Of a DNA stretch of 64,000 bases, positions 48,501 to 59,400 are shown in pieces. The notes beneath the pieces were generated by a model, which worked only from the letters and a program-made list of their open reading frames with translations, made no database searches and was not told where the DNA came from. Both the position numbers and the translations under genes were made by a program. This stretch comes from Carya illinoinensis (taxonomy: Eukaryota; Streptophyta; Magnoliopsida; Fagales; Juglandaceae), in assembly GCF_018687715.1 (NCBI RefSeq), contig NC_056760.1, positions 27,146,501 through 27,210,500 on the forward strand, written 5' to 3'. The stretch's first letter is position 1; every line of letters starts with the position of its first letter.

Positions 48501-48737
48501 ATTTTTTTAGGGAAATCTTGGTATAGCTCGCATTATGCTATGTTAGAATATCTATTCTAATGATTAAATAATTTTGTCTCTACCACCCTGTTAACTATTT
48601 TACTTAGTAGGTGTCAAAAACCATTTTTTACTTCAACTCTTTCAAAGTTACCAGAGGATTCATCTACTTGATGTTTGCTGTCAAGGAGTTGTTGAAATAT
48701 TGAGTGGAGATGATTAGAAATACCCATGCCTTATAGT
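45598..48737. other. Large first intron of NOM1, first part
   Basis: No conserved frame. A piece near 47745-47880 ending in CCAATCCAATGCCAATGCTC looks like one end of a common plant MITE, without a visible partner. A local echo of TTGGTCGAAACATT and TTGGTCAAAACATT is seen at 48459 and 48493. Otherwise this is unremarkable AT-rich intron. Confidence 0.45.
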
Positions 48738-50153
48738 TAGGGGTGTAATCAGTCCCATGCAGTCTGTCTGAAGGGTTAGGGGTGTAACGGGTCCCATTTT
48801 GTACATTTTTTATAAGCAAACCAGTATATACCAGTTTTGAAAATTTAAGAACTAGTACTGGACCAATTCACTACCGAACTTCCAGTTTCGGTCCAGTCCA
48901 GTTCGGTTTTATGGATTATCTATGTAAGTAATAATATGATATTTATAGATACTAAACTATTAGTTTATTTATATTATAGTAGAAGTACATTATTTTATAA
49001 TGATTAACACATACTAGTATAGTATTGAATTTAGCTCTAGTCTATATAAGTTCTAGACTTTTTATATGAGTATATATGATCAAATATGTAAGAATGTATT
49101 TACAAAAAGAATATATATTATAATTTTTTTATGCTAAAAATGTATTTATTCTTTATATATATATATATCAAAAGTAAGTTTATATTAATTACTTAATATT
49201 AATGTTTATGTTTAAGACTAAAATTTATATGTTATATCAAATGTTGTATTAAAAATTATAAGATTAATTTTATGCTATATCACATGTTCTATTAATTTTA
49301 TGTTATAAGATTAATAGACTTGAATAATAAGATTAGAATTTCATGTTATATTAATTAGCAATATAGCTTATAATATATAATATAATATATATAAAAAATT
49401 ATAAATATATATACTAGTCCGGTTCGGTTAAACTGGTTTTCAAAATATGAAAACCGGTACCGCACCGGACCACTTAGATACCGGACCAAATCTACCGGTT
49501 CGGTTCACCCCTTGACATTGATTGAGTTTTTTAATGTTGATTATCTAGCTAACTCATTAATAAAATCATTGATTATAATTATATTAATGATGTTAATGGT
49601 TACTAACTTAGTACACAGTAGTTAATAGTATATGTATGAATTATGATAGTTAACGCATAATGACCTATCTTAAAATTTTAATATCTTATATATGGTTAAT
49701 GAATCATTGTCGTGGTCCATGGATACTTCATACTTGTAACTTAGATATCTTATAGAAAATGTACTTACGTGTTTTAATTAGGTGTAGATACTAGCGTATG
49801 TATCATTGCATTTAATATTTTGATTTGACATATAATATATTAGTTAATTGGTTTTTTTATAGTTTAATTATGAATAACGTATTAGTTAATAGTTAATAGT
49901 ATATATAACATTTATGTGGTCATGGTCATAAGTTGGGTGAAAATTAGATAGTTAAGTTATACAACTACTTTTCATAATACTATTTTAAAAAATATATTTT
50001 AAGTTCAGTTGATCTGGGGTGAAAAAAGCCTACTCTGAGACTGGAACGAAAACCGGAAACTTGGAATTTTCAGGACCGAGACCGACGAAAAGGTTATATG
50101 TCCTGTCTGACTGAAATCGTTCAGTCGGGTCGGGTTTTTAGGTCACACCCCTA
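48738..50153. mobile_element. hAT-like element C (outer copy, with a nested copy)
   Basis: Same family as A and B. The ends are TAGGGGTGTAA and CACACCCCTA. The flanking octamers CTTATAGT (48730-48737) and CTTCTAGT (50154-50161) match at 7 of 8. The right arm has CCGGAAAC and GGGTCGGGTT words. Inside, a second TAGGGGTGTAACGGG start at 48777 and a second CACCCCTT end near 49513 define an apparent inner copy. The outer copy was therefore split by a relative. Confidence 0.78.
48777..49513. mobile_element. Inner hAT-like copy nested in element C
   Basis: It starts TAGGGGTGTAACGGGTCCC and ends CCGGTTCGGTTCACCCCTT. CCGGT and GGTCC words crowd both arms, and the middle is AT-rich. The flanking octamers (TGAAGGGT and GACATTGA) do not match, so either the right boundary has decayed or the nesting arose by rearrangement. 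Confidence 0.6.
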
Positions 50154-50427
50154 CTTCTAGTTGTAGATGTAATTTTCGGATAGTTGTATTTGCACCATTT
50201 GGTTATGCTGTTATTCTACTTGATATATGCTCTGAATTCTGGTTGAACTAATGGACTTTCAGGTGTTTAAAATAATTTTGGATAGCTTGCATTTGAAGTT
50301 TTGTAAATGGGGGAAAAGTCAAAACTTTTAATAGGAACTCTATCTGTCTTGGGTTTGGGATGTTACATGTAACATGTTTGTATTTTTCTTGGCAGTTAGT
50401 TAAGTTTGGGAAGCTTAATCAGGAGTC

Positions 50428-53400
50428 ATGGGTGAGCATCTTTTATTTTATTTTATTTTTTTAAGCTTATAATTCAGATCATTAAGTTTGATTTGAATTT
50501 CACCCTTCCTTTGGTTTTAGATACAAGGACATCTTAAATATTTATTTTTTTGTTTTAATCAGTCAAAGAAAAAAATTCAGAAGAGAAATCACGCCGAGAA
50601 AAACGAAAAGAAGCACGATTTGGAAAGAAAGCACAAAAGCATCAAGCTTGGCTCCAACATCAGGTAAAATAAATTTTAAGTTTTTGTTATTTTCTTTTAA
50701 ACAAGTTGTATTTTTTATTTTTTTCTTTGGACTCGAGAAAATTTTTTTTCTGTTGTTATTCTTTTGTATAATGTGAATTTCATGCTAACAGGAATATCGA
50801 AATCTTAGGAAAAAATCTGGGAATTCAAACTCAAAAAAGGTGAGCAGATCGAATAATTTGTTAGAACAAAATGTACAGGAGAAAGAAATTTTACAATCAA
50901 AGGGTAAGCCTGAGAGACATCAGCATTTGGAGACTTCTAAGAAGCCACAGTCTGTGGGACTTAACGGTTCTAGTTCATCAAAGGTGGTGGAAAGAAAGAA
51001 GGGTTCTAAAGGAAATTTGAAAAAGACAAAGTTTGAAGAGTATCTTGAGATGGGGATGCAGAATTCTGCTGCATCTGCAGAGGAGGATTTGGAACTGGAA
51101 AGGAAACTTGCAAAGAAACTAAAGGTGAAGAGTGGAAAATTGAGAGGAGAGGATGATGATATCAATTTTTTATTTGAAGGGCTCCCATCTATTATTGATT
51201 CTTTAGGGGAAGAACTCCCAATAGCTGAGGAATTTCCTGACAAGAGCTCTAAAAGTAAGAAACTTAAGAAGAAAAAGTTGTTGGAAGAAGGGCCAGAAAG
51301 TGAGATTTTAGGTGACCCTAGTGTTAGATCTTCTAAATCCATTGATGCATTAATGTCAGAAGTTGTTCCTGCCGATGTGCCTTTGAGGAAGAAGCATCGG
51401 AAACGAAAGTTGTTAGAGCAAGGAAAAAATGGTGATGTGGTGGGTGATACAAATGTTAGTGCATCCAAGCCAGTTGTGTCTTGTGCTGCAGAAGTGGTGT
51501 CAGAAGAAGTTCCTGGCAAGGCACCTGTGGGTACTGGAGATGGAAAATATGTTGCTCCTCATTTAAGAGCTTGTTCACAGAAGGAATCAGAACAGTTGAT
51601 CCAAATACGCAGAAATATACGAGGTGTGAAATTTGTGCTTTTAAGTATAACAAGGCCTTTTGTGCCCTGCCCTTTATGCTGAACTGCTACTTGCTCTCTA
51701 ACTTTCAAATCCTTAACTTGTTCCAGGTCTTCTGAATAGATTGTCTGAATCTAACGTGGAATCAATTACGGGGGAGATCTCTAGAATCCTTCTTGTATGT
51801 AACTTTCATATATCTTAATGCTTCTATAAATTCTTTTGAGATGGTCATACGCTGTATATTCCTGGAATCTGGATATTCCCAGCCCACGGATGCCACCTGA
51901 GCACCTTTTGGTGTGGGATGTATCTGACACAGTTGGTAATGGGTGGGGGGTGGAATTAGGTTCTAGTTTTACCAAAAAAAATGATAAGATACATATCTGA
52001 CTAAAAGATTTAGATTTTATACATTTTCTTTTTGACCCAGGAGACCTGTCCTGGTGCAGCAGTGTCCTTGGGAGTCGAGTCTTCATTTTCTCAAATGTTT
52101 TAGTTCTCATCTGTTTTTATCATAGTTTTGTTGAAGAGAATATTATGTAGTTGCTGGTCCAGAATTGTCTTTTACATTTTTTATTCAATCCATCTGCAGT
52201 CTATTGCTCGTGGTACTGCTTCCCAGATAATCAGTGAGGAGGTTTTGGCATCTTGTTCTGGAGGTCCTCGCGGCAATGAACAGTTAAGTGTGTATTTGTT
52301 TATTTCATCTGAGTCTCTTTTTTCCCTTCCTCTTATAAAAGCCTATGTGGCTTTTTTAGCTGTGGCTTCTTTAGCCAACATCCTCCACATGAAAATTTAA
52401 CTCTTCTTTTCTATTATTTTTTTAATGTCCTGTTTTGGGAACAAATCCATCGAACAGCATTGTAAAGGCTGTGTGCAAATGTGCCCCTCATGAAGTTATC
52501 CGTACGAAGCAAGAAAGAGGGGGCCCAAAAAGGAAAAAAGGGGGGGGGGGGGGGGGGGGGGGAATTCAATATCATGTCATGTTCATCATTCTGAGTACTG
52601 GAAAAAGATCATTTTGTTTTTGGTTGAAATATTTCATGTTTTATAAAAATTTCAAGATATCTTGCGGAATTAAGGAAGTTTAACTTATCAAGAGGAAAAT
52701 CCTAATGACTGAAAAATGGAAGCCCTAAGAATGTTGAGTCCCTTTCCTATGGTGGACAATTTAATTTTGGAAAAGATGTCGCTCTTGTATATGTCCCGTG
52801 TACTTGACTTCACCTATTTTAATAAAATTCTTATGTACTGATTAAAAAAAAAATTGGAAAAGATGAAAAGGCTCCTTTCATGAAAATATTTCATGTTTGA
52901 TAAACTTTCAAGATATCTTGTGTGATTAATCAAGTTTAACTCATCAAAACAAACAAACAATATATCCTTTTGAATGAAGCATAAGAGCTCTAAGAACGTG
53001 AGTCCAATTTAGGTGGTGAACAATTTAATTTTGAAAACTGCATTTTATATGTAGTGAATATGTTATCTATCTAAAGAAATCCTTGAATATATTTTTTGTA
53101 CATATTATTTATTTACTATTATTTGTTTTGTTATAGATCTTTCGTATCTATGAAAGAGCCCCCAAACACCTCTTTTCTCTTTTGCAAATAGAACATCGAG
53201 AGTTAAATTGTTTTTGTTGGATTTGGCAGTAATGTTGAAAAGAAAAAAAGAAAAATCAAAACTTTTCTGTTCACTCTATAGATGGCTTTGCTTCTAAGTT
53301 TTATTTCGGAAATTTTAATTAATTGATGTTGGCTCATTATTCTATTTATTTACTTTGTCAGCTTTGTTGGTCCAAGGACCAAAATTCCATATACAAGGGA

Positions 53401-56400
53401 GTTTTGATGGATAATGATTATTTTCTTATCAAAATTTGTATTTTTTTTTTCGTTTCTTTTTTGGGGTCTGTGGATGATGTGAATCCATAAAACTTTTTGA
53501 ATGTCACAACATGGAGCTTTTTTAACATTATTTTATTCCATAAGTATATATAAACTGGACCCTATATTATTTTCCCCCTTCTTTTTATTTTTTTTTTAAT
53601 TTTTTTAATTTTTTCTTTTAAATTTTCTTAATAACTCCCTCTCTGCTCTTTGTGTAGGTATGCTGCTGTTTTTGGCGCTTTTGTTGCAGGGATGGCATGT
53701 TTGGTTGGAATTGACTTCAGTGCAAAGCTTATGGCTTCTCTTGCTCTATGTTTTGAGGTGATCTCACCGTTATTATTGCTAGTTGTTCCCTACAAAATTC
53801 TTTGACCACTTATAAAAAAAAAATTAGAAAAATTTACTGAGAAAATTATGTTTTTTTACCCAGGATGAATACCACAAGGGAGACACTCTTTCTTTGCGAA
53901 ATCTCTCTCTTCTGCTATCCTATTTGTACATATTTGGAGTTTGCTCAAGGTAAATAACTTCTGTTGACCTGGACTCTTACTCTGTAAAATTATCACGGCA
54001 AGAGGTGAAAAAAATCAAGGACTTCAAAAGCATATGTCATGACACAGCGATTTAGGTTGCTGGATGACAATATCTTTTGGCAAGGTCAAATTTCTGCTCA
54101 TCAAGCTCTAGTACATGTGAAGATACATGCTTCAATTTGAAAGCAGAGTTAATCCTGTGATGAGCACATGCACAGATGTGATGTACATACTGGAAACATC
54201 AGTTCCTTTACATTCATTAAATTACTAATTTGTTGTAAGAGATGAGGCTATGTATTCTACGACAGCTCTGAAATTGCTTCAACTCCCTTCAAAAGAAAAG
54301 AGTGTATTGGGACATTGTGTTTTTGTTGAAATGAAAGCAATTTTCTTTATGATATTATGGCGTGACTTGTCCATGTTTTGGGCATAGATCCGGCATCAGG
54401 AACAACATGAGTGATTGAATCCCTAACTTGAGCTATCTAAATTGCAGTAGTTGCTTGATGAGTTATGTGTCCTTGTGCAGAAGTTTCATTGCCTGTTTCA
54501 ATTAGTGTGCCTTAAATTTTTGTACAGTACGTAACAATCCTTTTCTAATAGCTGTATTTCTGATGATTCGTCTCAGTGAGTTGATATATGACTTTTTGAT
54601 AATATTGAGCAAGCGATTAACAGAGATAGATGTCTCAACCATCTTGACAACTTTGCAATGTAAGCCTCTTTAAACTTTTGATATTCGTCTTTGCATATGT
54701 GGATTTTTTTGGCTTTTATAATTTGTTATCAGAATTCTATCAACTTTAAACTTTAAGGGCGTCCATTTTTAGTAAGTCTTGCATATCAAGCACTTTATAT
54801 AGTGTTTTTGTGCTTAAAATTGGCATCATGTATATTTCCAAACCAGTTATTGATTGCAAATGGGATCCATTTTTTGGCAAGTGCTTGCATGTCATGAATT
54901 TTATATATATCGTTTTTGTGCTTAAAATCAACATCATGATATATATCCAATAACCAGGTATTATTGTTTGCTTTGTTTTGTTTGCATTCTCTAGTGTTTG
55001 CATTCTATTTTATGATAGCATGAAGTTGTTGTTCTATCTTTTGTAATTGCATGATGGCATCAGCAACTCGTTTGATTTGAACTACTATTAACTGCACAGG
55101 CTGTGGAATGAAAATAAGGAGTGATGATCCTTCTGCGATGAAAAATTTTATTCTCAGTATTCAGAATAGGGCCAATGAGTTGAAAGTTTCTTCTGGAGAT
55201 GGCCAACAAAATATAAATGGCAAGAGAGTAAGTTTATTAAACGTTTTAGCATTATTATGAATTCTTCACTTTTTTTTTTTTGTTTCATAATTGCAAAGGT
55301 TGTAATTGGTGATGCTTGCAGATGGAATTCATGCTTGAAACCATATGTGACATCAAGAACAACAAGAAAAGGCCTAAAGAGGATCCCCCTCATCATACCC
55401 GGATAAAGAAATGGCTACAAAAGGTCTTTCTAGTTAATAGTTTCATTCTTTTAACATTTACTGCAGCATATTTTTTTAGAATGTTTTATTACTCTGTTAT
55501 TTTTGTAATGGGATGATAGGTTTTGGTTTGGGGAAGCTTGACTTTTTAGGGGCTACCACTGGTGTCGTGGTGGGAGATTGTCTCTGAGATCAAATCATAG
55601 ATCCAATTACAATGTTAAGACTATAAAGTGTTCAAATAGTACCTGTTAATTTTCATGAAATGATAAATATTATTCCTAGTAATAGTAAATTGCATTAAAA
55701 AAGCGCAATAATGGGTGCATCCCATTTATTACTCATTTTAAGACAGATTGTTTTTAAGAGAAGCTCCCAGGTATTATATATTGTAGTTTCAATACAACAG
55801 TGAACATGTTTTGGTTCATACATTGATTAGAATAGCTTGTTACCGAAACCATATGAATGATTATGAACTTCATTGTGTACATAATTTGGGAAAAAAATGT
55901 GTTGGGATCTACCAAAGAAATTGTGGTGGGTTCTCCTTTTGATTCATGGAATACCATATGGTAAGATGGGAGTTTGTATGCGTTGGGTATTTTGAAATGT
56001 TTTGTTTTTCTTCTACTTAAATACACATCTTTTTAACAAATTTCTTTGTGCTAATAGTGTCATTTTGTCTCAGTTTAGCTAGGAATTTTAATTTATAATT
56101 CTCTCTTTTTTTTATTTCTTTGTACTTTGCTTTTTTTTTTTTTTTTGCTTCTGAATAATATTTAACACTAACCTCTTTGTCATTACATTAGTCTTGGCTG
56201 CCATGTTTTACTTGCTACATAAAAATGTTTTTGCCCCTTCCCCATGATTATTGTCTCCCCTTCAAATCCATGAGGTTGCTCTCTCTTTGAAATTTCGTTT
56301 TTGCACACCTATGTAAAATTGTGAGTTATATGGTCTCATCTTGAGGTTTACCTCTTCCTGACAGAAACAAAACTTCTCTCTCTGTACACCCAAAAATTTT

Positions 56401-59400
56401 CAATGAAAAGTGATAATTTTTCTTTCCGGTGACGGTCTGGTGCTTGCAACGACGAGATTGTGATAGAGTATAGGGTTACTAGGAACGTTTACAATAGGGT
56501 TTTCCAACATGTAGTGATAGAATCCAAAGTTTTTCACTATCGAAGGAGGGAAGCTCTATGCTTATTACTAAGAAAAGTTGGAAGGTGGTGAAGGAGTTGA
56601 GGCTAGGGTTGTCGTGGTGTAGTGGCTTGCTAAAACACTAGAATAGTGCCCAAATGAAGAAAGAAAGGACTTCTATACCATGACAAGGGAAGGAAATCGT
56701 AGCTTCGTTGCACAATGGTGTTCAAATGCTCACGGTCACTACATGGTGCTAGTGGAATACGGTGGCGGTAGCAGGAGTAGTTTTATCTTCATACTTGAAG
56801 AGGAGGGTCAAGGATGGAGGAGGTTGGCAGAGGTGTTGTGGGAGTTCGTGATTGATGGGAGAGGTATTAGTCAGAATAAAGGAGGGACATCTATGAGGCA
56901 GGTGGTGGCGGTGCTCCAGCCACAAAAATGTTTGTACAGGGAGGCTTTGGAGACGACAAAACCTCGCAAGGGCATTAGGGTCGGAGACAGCGGCACCATG
57001 GAAGCTGGGAGAGGAGCCTATGCAAGACAAGGCAACAAGCATGGGGTAGGCAAAGCTCCTTGTATCATCGGTACAACTGGTGCACTGTGGAAGGCATCTT
57101 GTTGGCCTAGCAGAGGGGACGTACACAGTACGCTTTTGGACTTGAGGACACAATTGAAGGAATTGCAGGAGAAAGTGGAGGTTTTGTTATGGTATGAAGA
57201 GGAAAAAAGTGGGCTCGGGTTTTGCTGGACCTAGTAGAGGTATAACAAATGGGCAACTGAATAGGAAGCAACTAGGCCGCAAGATTGGGCTCAGCACATG
57301 GGGCAAAATGCAGGCAAATAATCACTTGGGACCGAGCCCGTGTGGAGAATCAGAGCAAGGTCACCTAGGACCCTCCACTGGCAGGAGTCTGGTAACCTCG
57401 CTAGAAAAAGCTTCGACGACTTCGCAATAGGTTGAGGAACCTTTGATGGAGGCCCAGAGAGTGACAGCGACGTTGGGGGAGGTGACGACAGTAGTCTCTG
57501 AAACGGCTCCCGACGTTTCCCTACCATTGTGTTGATATTCCACAAATCACAGTCACGTTAAAGATGATTCCTATTTGTATTCTTTAGTGCTTATGGCATG
57601 AGCAAAATAACAGGGCATTTGAAGACAAGGAGCGTTGATTAGATGATCTTAGATCTTTTTGTGTTAGAACCTTATCCTATGGGCCATAGCTGTAGATCTT
57701 AATTGCCTAGGCCTTCATGACTTTCTTGTTTCCATTTCTTCATCCTAGATAGTTTTCTCCTCGTTTATACTATCTTGTGTACTTGGGTTATGCTTATTAT
57801 ATTAATACAATTGTTTACTTACCAAAAAAAAAAAAAAAGAGGGAATATTATTAGCAAAATTAGGCAAAGCCTAAGTACACAGGAAGTATACAAAGGAAAT
57901 ACCTAATTCACTCTAGAAACAAAAAGAGGCTAAAGCAAATCATGAAAATTATAACCATTTAATACAAGAGCCTTAGCCCAAAAATACAAAGTACTAAAGA
58001 AAAAATCCCTAAGTTCTCCCATAGAGCGTTCTTTGTCTTCTAAGCATCTCCTATTACTCTCCAACCATAAGCACCACATCAAGCACAAATGAATTATCTT
58101 CCACATGGCAGATACTTCTATATAGTCCAATTTATTGGAAACATTAAAACTATTGTTTCAGGAAAATTCTTGGCAGATTTTGTAACGTCCCAATGGAAGG
58201 CCCAAACCACATGGCCTATACTTCAAAAGGACTAGTCAATGATACAATTGGAGTCCCATTGGAACCCAATAAAGAGCAAGAACTTCTCATTCCCAAGCAA
58301 TGTGGGATCCCATACACCACCTACCATTATCCTTATCATATGGGGTATCACAGATTTCTGCCCTCTTTTCGAAGTTTTGATGATGAGGGTCCATGACTCT
58401 TCTAGGTGAGACACTGCAACAAATAAGAGGGTCCTGTTAGACCCTAGATTTTTTTCCCCTTTTTTGCAGGGTTTTACCCAAAGGAAACCCTTCCAGAAAT
58501 TCTTGACGGCCTGAGCTTGAACCCAGGCCGAAGAGGGGGTTGGGAAATAGTTTTCAAGTTTCAACCAGCAATAGACATGCCTCAGTTAGAACCTCACTAC
58601 CTGAGTCATTGCCCCAAGTGCAAAGATGAGACCCTAGAACTTTACAATCATATCTTTTATTATCTTTCCTTTGCAAACTACATTGCAGAATTTTCACTCA
58701 CAAGCTTGTTGTCGAAAAACCCTAACCTAAACTGTGAATAGCCATTCTATTTTGAGCACTTCAAATTTACCTGAACTTCTGCACACCATTTATTGCAAAG
58801 TTAGCCTTTAAAGCTTCTACAATCATTGCCAAGTAACTTTTTCTGTCCGTGAACTTTGAATCTGTCTTTCCCTCCTTAAATCTTGTTAACCCGTGAACTA
58901 GTCCACAAATACTGATTGTCTGCAGTTCAAGTCTCTAATTTAAGGGGGTCATCCTTTGGAGGAGGAAAGTTTTTTTGTTTTTGTTTTGCTTTGTTGATAT
59001 GTACATTAAACTTTGTAAATGATCAAAAGACATAGCCCAAGTATATAGGGTTATACATGAGAAATAACACTCAAGAAAACAAGAAGAAAGTAAGAAATTC
59101 TGAAAAGTTGAAAAAGAAAGACCAAAATGAGCATGCACCCAATGATAAAGAGTTTTAAAGAAGAAATCATTAAGGCCCACTGTCCGCTTATCCTCATAGC
59201 TTTGATCATTTCTTGGTTGTTTCAGACTAGATTGTGTTATATCTTGTAATTTGGTGGAACTTTTGGTGTGTTATAAAGGGAGATTAACATGTCTACAGAA
59301 AGAAACATTGTGGTAGATGATCCCAGGTTATTTATTTTGTACAAAGGCTTGTTTGGCAACTTTTGACTTCTATACTCATCTTTTTTGTTATATTCTCAGG

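Noticed and set aside
50920..51519. 199-codon open frame on the minus strand across the largest NOM1 exon
   Set aside because: It is serine/phenylalanine-rich because it is the mirror of lysine/glutamate-rich coding sequence; the plus-strand frame is part of a spliced conserved gene.
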